Shown here: in pieces, positions 1 through 6,940 of the stretch
Numbering within the stretch: position 1 is the stretch's first letter
Layout of the letters: each line of letters opens with the position of its first letter
Source: Bdellovibrionales bacterium
GTDB taxonomy: Bacteria; Bdellovibrionota; Bdellovibrionia; Bdellovibrionales; UBA1609
Direction of reading: 5' to 3'
NCBI GenBank assembly: GCA_026648125.1
Contig: JAPKGD010000021.1
Coordinates: 1-11,468 of the forward strand
Length of the DNA stretch: 11,468 bases
The notes under the pieces: generated by a model
What the model was told of the DNA's origin: nothing
Databases searched by the model: none
What the model saw: only the letters and a program-made list of their open reading frames with translations
Translations under genes and position numbers: made by a program

Positions 1-1193
1 CGGGCGATGGCCAAAAAACCAAGTTTGGCGACCCAACCGTATACATTTTCAAGAGGGTGGCCCTCTACACTTACTTTAAGATCTGAAACGCAAAGCCGCT
101 TATACACAGCACCGGGACTATTGAGGCTTTCCTTTGGCCCCTTTTCCTCGTGAGCGCGCAAAAATCCTCCGGCAAGCTGGCAGCCGATCATGTAGATCGT
201 TGGCTCTGCCGTAACACCTTGAGCCTGTACCACCGTAGGAATGCCTTCCTGAACAATAACCTGTTCAATTTCACGACCACCTTTGGCCGCCTTCATTTTT
301 TTGCGCGACTTGTATGACCAATTACGAACGTCATCTCCATTCGACACCTGTGTCACACCCAAGCCATAGGTGCCCGCATTATTCTTGATGAACACAAAAG
401 GCTCGCCCGGGTCTTTGTGGTCTTTGTACTGGCTCTGTAGGCCAGCAATCATATCATCAACCATGACCGCCAACTTTTCCCGGCTCGCCTCATTATTCAC
501 ATCAAATTCAGAAAAGAGAGTTGTCTTCACCGACAAAATCCAGGGATCGAGGTCAATCACCTGACAAAAGCTCTCCGCCAGCGCATTGTACTCTTTAAAA
601 AATTGATCCTTGCGTCTTTGATGCCACCCCAGTTGATGAGGAGGATTCATCGGCGTTTTCAAGCCTTCGACCCATTCTTGATAGGCATCAGAAAAATCAT
701 TATTACTAATAATCAAATCCGCGGTCATTCCGTCCACTTGAACCTGATCACCCATTCGAACTGCTGAATGTACAGTGATTGCCTGACCCGAAGCACTGGT
801 GAGTTCAAGCGGGCTCTCGAGTAGCTTAGGAATAGCGACCCTTACATCAAGTTCCGCCTCAGTGAGCAACCTCTTAAGTGTTGCAACGTTATCCCAGTAA
901 TAGGGATTTTTAGTATGTTCCTCGGTCAAAAGGAGAATTTTTCGTGCACCAGGCTGATGCGAGTTAAAGTAATTTTTAATAATGTCGACAGAGGAATCCT
1001 GATCGGTTGGGCATATGTTGTTTATCCCAGCCGGAAAAACATTGGCGTCAACAGGTGCGACCTTGCCTCCCGAATCTCGAATATCAAAGCTCGAGTAGAA
1101 TGGAAAAAAAAGTCCTTCACTCTCCTTCGCAAACCAGGCCTCAACGGCTTCGAGGCGGTTTACAATCTTTCGATGGATAAGGTCGTGAATCAT
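1..1193 (-). CDS. gshA: Glutamate-cysteine ligase GshA, ATP-grasp-like proteobacterial type (3' end outside window)
   Basis: This enzyme makes gamma-glutamylcysteine from glutamate and cysteine with ATP, the first step of glutathione synthesis in the cytoplasm. I translated the minus strand from the ATG at 1193; 397 codons stay open to the left edge, so the C-terminus is cut off. Family motifs I recognise from the GshA_ferroox-type ligases are VDANVFPAGINNI (residues 48-60), the nucleotide-binding stretch FIKNNAGTYGLGV (268-280), VIVQEG (312-317) and AEPTIYMI (329-336). It is unrelated in sequence to the E. coli GshA fold. The family usually has a little over 420 residues, so roughly 30-40 should be missing. 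Start: ATG overlaps the TGA of the upstream gene (ATGA), with GGAG eight bases before it. It is the last visible gene of the five-gene operon. A U8 run near residues 28-30 keeps the frame. Confidence 0.9.
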   Translation of the reverse strand, partial: MIHDLIHRKIVNRLEAVEAWFAKESEGLFFPFYSSFDIRDSGGKVAPVDANVFPAGINNICPTDQDSSVDIIKNYFNSHQPGARKILLLTEEHTKNPYYWDNVATLKRLLTEAELDVRVAIPKLLESPLELTSASGQAITVHSAVRMGDQVQVDGMTADLIISNNDFSDAYQEWVEGLKTPMNPPHQLGWHQRRKDQFFKEYNALAESFCQVIDLDPWILSVKTTLFSEFDVNNEASREKLAVMVDDMIAGLQSQYKDHKDPGEPFVFIKNNAGTYGLGVTQVSNGDDVRNWSYKSRKKMKAAKGGREIEQVIVQEGIPTVVQAQGVTAEPTIYMIGCQLAGGFLRAHEEKGPKESLNSPGAVYKRLCVSDLKVSVEGHPLENVYGWVAKLGFLAIA

Positions 1194-1921
1194 TCAGATT
1201 TCTCCATTTGCCAAGCCGCACCGACGACACTGACGGGAAGTAGGAGGACCGTAAGGCCGGGAATTACTGAAGTCAATGAAAGGCCCAAGCCTAGGCCCAA
1301 AACTCGAGTTTTGCCCTGAGAGAGGGTTTTCGCTCTTTGTCGGAGATTTAATCCCTTTGCTTCAAATCCATAGTCAAATACATCCGCGGCAAAGAGGCAC
1401 ATCGACAGGTAGGCGGCCAAAAAATTAAGTCCCGGAATGAAGCTCACTGAAAACAAAATGAGACCCGCCATCGCGAAAATTGTACCTTTAATAATTCCAA
1501 TAAGGACCATCTTTAAGTTGTGCCAAATCCACCCACCAAAACCTTTAGTCGCAACGACAGAAACTCCTCTCAAACGAAGAGTTTTTTCCGCGAGAATTGC
1601 ATTAAAGGGAGCGGCGAATACTGTGGCTACAGACATGACTGCAATTAACCAAATCACTACAAAAATGAGTCCAAATACGAGCAAGATTGGATAGTAAAGC
1701 ACATTAAACCAAACTCCCGTTCCCACCCATCCCGCAATTAATGCTGTGATCCAACCTTGGATATACCCAAGCCCCGTGGTCCATCCCACCACGATAAGTG
1801 CGATATCGATGATCCAGGGAATCATCAGCCACGGCCACAAAGAGGGTGTGCGCCTAATGACATCCCAACCTTGGACTGGAATCCTAAGTCCTTGAGCAAA
1901 ACTGGAAAGTTCCTTGTTCAT
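1190..1921 (-). CDS. EI24/CysZ-like integral membrane protein
   Basis: A 243-residue, very hydrophobic protein with about five membrane-spanning stretches, near residues 29-50, 72-103, 138-160, 163-182 and 206-236. The stretch AAPFNAILAEK (103-113), the IPGLNFLAA segment (162-170) and the C-terminal PGLTVLLLPVSVVGAAW (221-237) are typical of the EI24 (Pfam EI24/CysZ) family. E. coli CysZ, a member, is a sulfate transporter, but most EI24 proteins are uncharacterised and similarity at this level does not prove sulfate transport. A sulfate or sulfur role would fit the following gshA gene, since cysteine is its substrate; that is inference only. The start ATG overlaps the upstream TGA by four bases and its own TGA overlaps the gshA ATG, so translation is probably coupled on both sides. 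Confidence 0.8.
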   Translation of the reverse strand: MNKELSSFAQGLRIPVQGWDVIRRTPSLWPWLMIPWIIDIALIVVGWTTGLGYIQGWITALIAGWVGTGVWFNVLYYPILLVFGLIFVVIWLIAVMSVATVFAAPFNAILAEKTLRLRGVSVVATKGFGGWIWHNLKMVLIGIIKGTIFAMAGLILFSVSFIPGLNFLAAYLSMCLFAADVFDYGFEAKGLNLRQRAKTLSQGKTRVLGLGLGLSLTSVIPGLTVLLLPVSVVGAAWQMEKSE

Positions 1922-3081
1922 GGCGAGGTCTTGCCCTTCTTCTTGGGAAGAAGCTTTCGCTCTTTGGCCTGTCTCTCGAGTTCAGTTTCGCTTGAACTCT
2001 TGACACGTCCCTCTGCTCTGATGCCTTGCCGACGTTCCGCCTCGGGAGTCAAAGGAGTCGATGGCTCAACTTCAGACAAAACAGAGATGAGTTGCTTTTC
2101 TCGCTCTACAGCCCCATTAAAAAGCCGTTTCATTTCTGCGGACTCACCTCGATTTGGCAATCGCTGCGCCTTAAGAACCCTCACGCTTCTCAAGGTTTCT
2201 TTTAGCACGTCAGCACGCAGTCCCGAGCCTTTCTGCCTTGCCGCCTGAGCATCAACGTCACCCACGCTTCCCAACGATTGGCTAAGCAACCAGAGCCGAT
2301 CATAGGTTCCCAAAATTTCATCAGCCGCTCGGCCCGACCACTTCGTACTACCCAATTCGGCGGCCTGAAGGAGATAGAGCTGCATAAGCTGAAGACTGCG
2401 AATTTGAGGTACGGGATTGCGTTTAAACTCCTCGTCACTCACACTGCTTCGCCCCATAAAATATAGGGTTTCCGCCAAGCGATCCGCCATTTGAACTGAC
2501 TCTTTATACTTAATTTGGAGCGCCTTAATTCCATCAAGCGCAAGACGAAAATATTTTTCCGCCTCTGTACGATTTCCCGATCTTGCATAAGCGGCTGCAA
2601 GTCGCGCGGGGACCTCCGCTTTGGCGGTGTCTTCGGGGAGCGCCGAGGATCTTCGTCTCACATCAAGTAATGCTACAAGGGCCTTATTGTCCTGACCAAG
2701 ACATTCGTAAGTATAGCTCAACCGTAATAGTGCGAGCGCTTCAAGTCTAACAAACTTTCCAGCTGATCCTCTTGCGACCTGGCGGTAACTGTCTGCAGCC
2801 GCAGCACAATTCTTAAGCCCTTCGTGGCTGGCTCCGAGATTATACAAAATCACAAAATCAAATTCGAGCGCTGGAGACTGAACTAGAATCTTTTTAAAGA
2901 TCTTCGCTGCTTCGGCGTACTTTTCCGAATCGAGAAGCTTCAAGCCTCGCTCGAAATCGACCTTCGCTTTCTCTTCTCGCTCATTATAGGTTGAATTATC
3001 TTTCGGCTTTGCAGCACATCCTGCGAATAAGAGTGTTGCAGAGACTGCCAGCACCACCCCAATGAAAGCATTTCGTTTCAT
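1918..3081 (-). CDS. TPR-containing lipoprotein of unknown function
   Basis: A 387-residue protein with a lipoprotein signal: basic MKR start, hydrophobic residues 5-20 and a lipobox-like FAGC ending at Cys22. The -3 position is Phe rather than the usual Leu, with Leu at -5 and -6. After a charged linker come tetratricopeptide-like helical pairs, with clear spacing around residues 38-75, 75-115 and 150-190 (for example YAEAAKIFKKIL and EAEKYFRLALDGI). A lower-complexity region and a strongly basic C-terminus (KERKLLPKKKGK) follow. The protein is therefore probably anchored in the outer or inner membrane and acts as a protein-binding scaffold in the periplasm. The start has GGGAG about six bases upstream. 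It lies 12 bp after the ATPase B gene and overlaps the EI24 gene by ATGA. I do not recognise a specific function; TPR lipoproteins of myxobacterial gliding and predatory bacteria are loosely similar in architecture. Confidence 0.8.
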   Translation of the reverse strand: MKRNAFIGVVLAVSATLLFAGCAAKPKDNSTYNEREEKAKVDFERGLKLLDSEKYAEAAKIFKKILVQSPALEFDFVILYNLGASHEGLKNCAAAADSYRQVARGSAGKFVRLEALALLRLSYTYECLGQDNKALVALLDVRRRSSALPEDTAKAEVPARLAAAYARSGNRTEAEKYFRLALDGIKALQIKYKESVQMADRLAETLYFMGRSSVSDEEFKRNPVPQIRSLQLMQLYLLQAAELGSTKWSGRAADEILGTYDRLWLLSQSLGSVGDVDAQAARQKGSGLRADVLKETLRSVRVLKAQRLPNRGESAEMKRLFNGAVEREKQLISVLSEVEPSTPLTPEAERRQGIRAEGRVKSSSETELERQAKERKLLPKKKGKTSP

Positions 3082-3093
3082 ATCAACTCCCGG

Positions 3094-4149
3094 TTACAAA
3101 AACTGAATCACTCTCTCTAATCCAGATATACCTTCAATAGCCTCTCGTCCCTCAGGAACTCGACAAAACGCCACATCCTCATGCATACGCCCTAATGTAG
3201 ATAGGTATATTTTCTCCCGTGACTCATAATACTCGGCCAAACGCCCATGAAATTCTACTAATCGCTGCAGAACCTCATCGCCACTGGCCAATAGCGCCTT
3301 ATCTTGCGCTGGCTTGAGCCAATCAGGCAAGGCGCGATTAATAATCACCGCCCGTAGATGGTGGCCACTTCGACCTAGCTCTGAGGCAAACTCCAGACCC
3401 TCCTTAAGCTTTGCCTCGTCAAACGCCGTCACGAGCACAAACCCCGTATCACTTTGTGCAAGAAGACGATGCACAGCTATACTTCTCTTTGCGACCGTCG
3501 ATTGAATTTCTGCCGCAGCAATAAAGAACTCTGAAAGCTCCGTCAGAAAGCCCTTTCCGGTGACGGCCTCCAATGCACTGAGAACGGTTTGAGTACCCCG
3601 ACTAAAAAAATCCTGAATAAGCCCACCACTCGGTTTTACAAACCATCTCGTAACCGAGTCTTGGAAGAGTGCAAAAATCCTCTCGGGAGCTCGTAAAAAG
3701 TCGATGGCATGATTGGTGGGTGGCGTGTCCAAGACTATGAGGTCGTACTTGTCGCTTTCTACGGCCTGTAATAGTCGCTCCAGCGAGGTAAATTCCTGTG
3801 AACCACTTATTGTGGATGTCAGCTGCTGAAACAGCCTGTTCTTGAGCAGCCGATCTGCGACTTCTGGCCTTGGCGAAGCCTGCTGGACAAACTCGGTGAA
3901 GATCCTTTTTGCATCGATCATAGCCGCATCCAAGACGTATTTGTCTGAATTTACCCGGCCCACCCCATCTGATCTAAGACTCAAACCAAGTGCGTCGGCC
4001 AACCGTCGCGCAGGATCCACGGTGAGAACTAATGTTTTACGTCCACTTTGAGCGGCCTTCAATCCAATGGAGGCCGCCATGGTCGTCTTGCCAACACCAC
4101 CCGTTCCTGTGCACACCACAACTTTTAGTGAATCTAACCAACTTGCCAC
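3094..4149 (-). CDS. ArsA/Get3-like ATPase, B subunit type (Rv3680-like)
   Basis: A 351-residue soluble SIMIBI-class NTPase of the ArsA/Get3 family. The P-loop GTGGVGKTT is at residues 15-23, VDPARR at 44-49, the family motif MIDAKRIFTEFV at 77-88, SGSQEFTSLERL at 115-126 and the Walker B/switch II motif VLDTPPTNHAIDFL at 139-152. In arsenic-pump ArsA and eukaryotic Get3 the P-loop begins GKGG; here the signature lysine is Thr16. From memory, the mycobacterial paralog Rv3680 also lacks it (GAGG), and the gene order matches the Rv3679-Rv3680 pair. I see none of the arsenite-binding cysteines or arsenic genes nearby, so 'arsenical pump ATPase' would be a misleading name. GTG start, overlapping the upstream ATPase gene by 16 bp, with GGGG a few bases before it. 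It probably works as a heteromer with the neighbouring ATPase. Confidence 0.88.
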   Translation of the reverse strand: MASWLDSLKVVVCTGTGGVGKTTMAASIGLKAAQSGRKTLVLTVDPARRLADALGLSLRSDGVGRVNSDKYVLDAAMIDAKRIFTEFVQQASPRPEVADRLLKNRLFQQLTSTISGSQEFTSLERLLQAVESDKYDLIVLDTPPTNHAIDFLRAPERIFALFQDSVTRWFVKPSGGLIQDFFSRGTQTVLSALEAVTGKGFLTELSEFFIAAAEIQSTVAKRSIAVHRLLAQSDTGFVLVTAFDEAKLKEGLEFASELGRSGHHLRAVIINRALPDWLKPAQDKALLASGDEVLQRLVEFHGRLAEYYESREKIYLSTLGRMHEDVAFCRVPEGREAIEGISGLERVIQFL

Positions 4150-5048
4150 TTATGCCCCAAATCCTGGCTCATCTCTCTCAGCAGCGTTGGCCAGTCCGCA
4201 GTAAAGTAAAATGGCAAATGAATGGGCTGAACACCCCAACCTCTCACGCGTTGATCTGCGGCCTCCTGACGACCGCCTTGTTCACTCATATAATTTGCGA
4301 AAATTTGCAGCCAATCCATTGATCCGTCCCGCCCTACCAGTTTTTGCTGTACGGAATCGAGTTCTTGCTTGGAGAGTGGCATGGGCAAGTTTCTATTAAT
4401 CACAATAGCTGGCGATATTGAAAGCTCCTGATTTACGAACTGGCATAGTTCGTCCGCCTCATTCATAGGAAGTTCTTCGGGCAAGGTGACAATGACCATT
4501 TTGGTATTTTTTGAATTCTTGAGCAATTCGGTCATCATTCGGCTTTGGTCTGCCATGGGACCCACGCGAATAGCGGCAGCCATACCGACCGGGGCCATGC
4601 AAAGCGCGCGAAAATGACCTGTGGCATAGGCGTCGACAACGACCACGTCATAGGGCAAATCGGGCCCCACTCCGCGGGGGCCGCTAGTAATTTTACCCAA
4701 GAGCGCCAACTCCCTTAGCCCTGGAGCTGCACCCACAAAAGAGCGCATCACCCGATTTGAAAAGAACAAATCCACAAGTTTTTCCACTTTGAGGTAGTGA
4801 AGAAGATATTCACGGAGGCACGCCTCTGGCTCCCATCGAACAGCATCAACTCCGGCCGTCACCTCAACTGGGCGCACGTCACCAGCCCCCGGAAAGACAT
4901 GACGAAAGAACCCCCGCTCCCCCAACTCGGCGAGCAAAACCCGCTTGCCCTGTTTTGCTTCGATCAAGGCAATGCTCGCAGCGACGGCCGACTTTCCGAC
5001 CCCGCCCTTTCCCGTGACCAAAATGACCTTCTGATTCTCTCTTTTCAC
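4134..5048 (-). CDS. ArsA/Get3-like ATPase, A subunit type (Rv3679-like)
   Basis: A second, divergent SIMIBI ATPase of about 304 residues, first gene of the operon. Counted from the chosen start, the deviant Walker A motif GKGGVGKS is at residues 13-20 and keeps the signature lysine that its partner lacks. VLLAELGERG occupies the switch I position, APGLRELALLGKI is typical of the actinobacterial Rv3679 branch, and VVVDAYATGH supplies the Walker B/switch II aspartate. Known relatives form heteromeric Get3-like complexes tied to stress resistance in mycobacteria; the client in this organism is unknown. Start choice: the frame opens at a GTG at 5072, but that codon has no good ribosome-binding site. 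The GTG at 5048 has GGAG five bases upstream and places the P-loop near the N-terminus as in relatives, so I prefer it. The operon promoter was not identifiable. Confidence 0.87.
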   Translation of the reverse strand: MKRENQKVILVTGKGGVGKSAVAASIALIEAKQGKRVLLAELGERGFFRHVFPGAGDVRPVEVTAGVDAVRWEPEACLREYLLHYLKVEKLVDLFFSNRVMRSFVGAAPGLRELALLGKITSGPRGVGPDLPYDVVVVDAYATGHFRALCMAPVGMAAAIRVGPMADQSRMMTELLKNSKNTKMVIVTLPEELPMNEADELCQFVNQELSISPAIVINRNLPMPLSKQELDSVQQKLVGRDGSMDWLQIFANYMSEQGGRQEAADQRVRGWGVQPIHLPFYFTADWPTLLREMSQDLGHKWQVG

Positions 5049-5080
5049 CAACTCTCCACTTGCGCGGCGCACAAACAGTC

Positions 5081-5109
5081 TTGCCTTTGATCGCTTCGTT
5101 CCCTATAAG
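5081..5109 (+). promoter_or_regulatory. Sigma70-type promoter for tig
   Basis: TTGCCT (5081-5086) and TATAAG (5104-5109) are separated by exactly 17 bases, matching the -35 and -10 consensus at four and five of six positions. Transcription would start near 5116, leaving a leader of about 45 bases before tig. It lies in the divergent gap between the ATPase operon and tig. Confidence 0.6.
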
Positions 5110-5110
5110 T

Positions 5111-5128
5111 TGAGCACTTTAATGCTCA
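5111..5128. repeat. Inverted repeat TGAGCA-N6-TGCTCA at the predicted tig transcription start
   Basis: Two perfect six-base arms (5111-5116 and 5123-5128) flank CTTTAA. The repeat begins directly downstream of the tig -10 box and spans the expected start site, where a repressor operator or a 5'-leader hairpin could sit. Six-base arms occur by chance fairly often, so a function is only possible. Confidence 0.35.
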
Positions 5129-5161
5129 GAGTCGAAAGCACCTGCGCTCCAAGGAGATCCA

Positions 5162-6469
5162 ATGAAATCTACGCTTAACAAGCTTGAAGGCCTTGTTCGT
5201 AAACTCAACATCGAAATCCCCGCTGAACGCGTAAAATCGGCGTTCGACAAAGTGTATCGGGGGATTCAAAAAAACGCCACCGTTAAGGGTTTCCGTAAAG
5301 GTAAGGCTCCCATGGCAACAATTAAAGCCATGTACAGTGATCGTGTCCGCCAGGATGTTTTAAATGACCTGATTTCGGACACCTACCAATCTGCATTGGA
5401 TGAGCACAAGTTGGAGCCCGTGGGCTACCCCAAAGTGAACTTTGAGCAATTCGTTGAAGACGGAGCCTTTGTTTACACTGCGGAGTTTGAAATTCGGCCA
5501 GAGATCGAAGTCAAAAAATATGAGGGCCTTGAGGTCGAAAAGGAGATTTTAGAAGTCGATGACTCTCGCATTATGGAAGTGCTCGAAAACATACGGCAAA
5601 CTCAAGGAGAAACGGCCCCCGTTCTCGAGGACCGCGGCGCTCAGAACGAAGATGTGGTGGATATCGACTTCGACGGCTTTATTAATGGTGCCCCGCTTGA
5701 AAACGGCAGTGGCAAGGGACGCCTTCTCGAATTAGGCAGCAATCGCTTTATTCCTGGCTTTGAAGATGGTGTAGTCGGGATGAAGGTTGGCGATAGCAAA
5801 GAGCTCCATCTTGAGTTCCCAAAAGATTACCATGCAGATGTTGCGGGCAAGTCCGTGACGTTTAAAATCAAACTCAACGCGATTCGAAAAAAGGTTCTTC
5901 CCGAACTGAATGACGAGTTTGCTGCAAAATCTGGAAAATACAAAACTCTCGATGAGTTCAAAGACGCCATTCGTAAAGACATTGAAGAGAGCGAACAGCG
6001 CCGAATCAGAGATGATTTGCGAAACCGAGTTCTCAAAGCGTTGGTCAAAAATAATCCGGTAGAAGTGCCGAAAGGTTTAGCGGCTCAACAAAAGGAAATG
6101 ATTATTGAAGACGTGCGCGGCCGCATGAGCGAGCAGGGTATGAGTCCGGAACAGTTTGAGGAATACAAATCGAAATGGGACAAAGATTTTGATCAGTCTG
6201 CAGCCTTCATGGTTCAGTCAACTTTTCTGGTCGACTCCCTTGCCGATAAAATGCAGCTCCGCGCTCGCCAAGAGGATTTTGAAGCGAAATTGGACCAGTT
6301 CGCGCAACAAACCGGAATTGAGCGAGATAAAGTTGCTGAATTTTACGGAAAACCCGAGCGCCGCTCCCGGCTGATGTTTCAAATCACCGAAGAGCGAGTT
6401 GTAAATCATCTCCTTGAGAAGGCAAAAATCAAGGAAGTGAAGAAAGACAAGCTCTCTGAGGCTCCATGA
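5162..6469 (+). CDS. tig: Trigger factor, ribosome-associated chaperone and peptidyl-prolyl isomerase
   Basis: Trigger factor binds the ribosomal exit tunnel and shelters nascent chains; 435 residues is the normal size. The N-terminal ribosome-binding domain carries the signature GFRKGKAP at residues 43-50. The FKBP-type PPIase domain spans about 155-240 (LGSNRFIPGFEDGVVGMKVGD, FPKDYHADVAGK). The C-terminal helical chaperone domain runs from about 245 to the end. The ATG at 5162 is preceded by a strong AAGGAG five bases upstream and by the promoter at 5081-5109. In many bacteria tig is followed by clpP-clpX; here it overlaps a small membrane protein by ATGA instead. Transcription diverges from the ATPase operon. 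Nothing in the protein looks damaged. Confidence 0.97.
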   Translation: MKSTLNKLEGLVRKLNIEIPAERVKSAFDKVYRGIQKNATVKGFRKGKAPMATIKAMYSDRVRQDVLNDLISDTYQSALDEHKLEPVGYPKVNFEQFVEDGAFVYTAEFEIRPEIEVKKYEGLEVEKEILEVDDSRIMEVLENIRQTQGETAPVLEDRGAQNEDVVDIDFDGFINGAPLENGSGKGRLLELGSNRFIPGFEDGVVGMKVGDSKELHLEFPKDYHADVAGKSVTFKIKLNAIRKKVLPELNDEFAAKSGKYKTLDEFKDAIRKDIEESEQRRIRDDLRNRVLKALVKNNPVEVPKGLAAQQKEMIIEDVRGRMSEQGMSPEQFEEYKSKWDKDFDQSAAFMVQSTFLVDSLADKMQLRARQEDFEAKLDQFAQQTGIERDKVAEFYGKPERRSRLMFQITEERVVNHLLEKAKIKEVKKDKLSEAP

Positions 6470-6933
6470 ATACAGCAACAAATCCAGTTAACCGCAGGTC
6501 GTTTCGCAACCTCTTAATTGATTCAAATTTTCAATTTAGGTTTGCACTCTACTTTGCTGGGGCCGGGCTGTCTGCCATGACAGTTTTGCTCGTTGTTATT
6601 ATGAGTCGTCTTTCCAATTTACTCACAACGGTTTCAACCGCGGTCCCCCAAGAAATTCTAAATAAGGTTCAGTTCAACCAATTGTTTCTTGAGGTGGCCA
6701 CAGCTACAGCGGCCACCTTATTGGTATTAGCGGTAATCTTATTCGGCTTTGCCTTTTATATGAGTCATCGCGTGGCGGGAGCTGCAAGAGCCATTGAAAG
6801 CTATATCCGCGAAATTGAGGCTGGCTCATACGATCCAGACCGACAACTCCGCAAGGGAGACGATCTACAAGGAATCATGGCCGCGCTCCGTGAACTCGCA
6901 GCCAAATTAAGGAGCCGCCAAACGCGGCCCTAG
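6466..6933 (+). CDS. Small two-TM membrane protein with HAMP-like domain and no output domain
   Basis: A 155-residue protein: a short cytoplasmic N-terminus, a membrane segment at about residues 25-47, a 30-residue extracytoplasmic loop, a second membrane segment at 77-98, then a HAMP-like region from 99 to about 150. MSHRVAGAARAIESYI resembles the SHRIAGPLYR motif of short HAMP proteins in deltaproteobacteria, which are often mislabelled as chemotaxis receptors. GDDLQGIMAALRELA forms the second amphipathic helix. It ends there, with no methyl-accepting, kinase or cyclase domain, so it cannot signal on its own in the usual way. It could pass a membrane or envelope signal to a partner. ATGA overlap with tig implies co-translation. 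Function unknown. Confidence 0.8.
   Translation: MNTATNPVNRRSFRNLLIDSNFQFRFALYFAGAGLSAMTVLLVVIMSRLSNLLTTVSTAVPQEILNKVQFNQLFLEVATATAATLLVLAVILFGFAFYMSHRVAGAARAIESYIREIEAGSYDPDRQLRKGDDLQGIMAALRELAAKLRSRQTRP
6914..6928. terminator. Possible weak bidirectional terminator hairpin between convergent operons
   Basis: GCCGC-CAAAC-GCGGC forms a five-base-pair GC stem inside the last codons of the HAMP gene, just before the seven-base gap to the convergent protease gene. The downstream plus strand is only moderately T-rich (cttacttattctgtttt); on the minus strand TCCTTAATTT follows. The stem is short and there is no clean U-tract, so the call is weak. Confidence 0.25.
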
Positions 6934-6940
6934 CACTTAC

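Noticed and set aside
915..1319. 134-codon plus-strand open frame
   Set aside because: It lies antisense to gshA and the EI24 gene, both supported by family motifs, and has no recognisable domain of its own.
1757..2248. 163-codon plus-strand open frame
   Set aside because: Shadow of the EI24 and TPR lipoprotein genes; serine- and arginine-rich translation typical of an antisense frame.
3094..5072. Arsenic-resistance operon reading of the two ArsA-like genes
   Set aside because: No arsB, arsC, arsR or arsD lies nearby, there is no cysteine triad for arsenite, and the motifs match the Get3-like Rv3679/Rv3680 branch.
5073..5161. Minus-strand promoter for the ATPase operon
   Set aside because: TTATAG near 5108-5103 is -10-like, but no hexamer resembling TTGACA lies 16-18 bases upstream. 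A promoter must exist, but I cannot place it.
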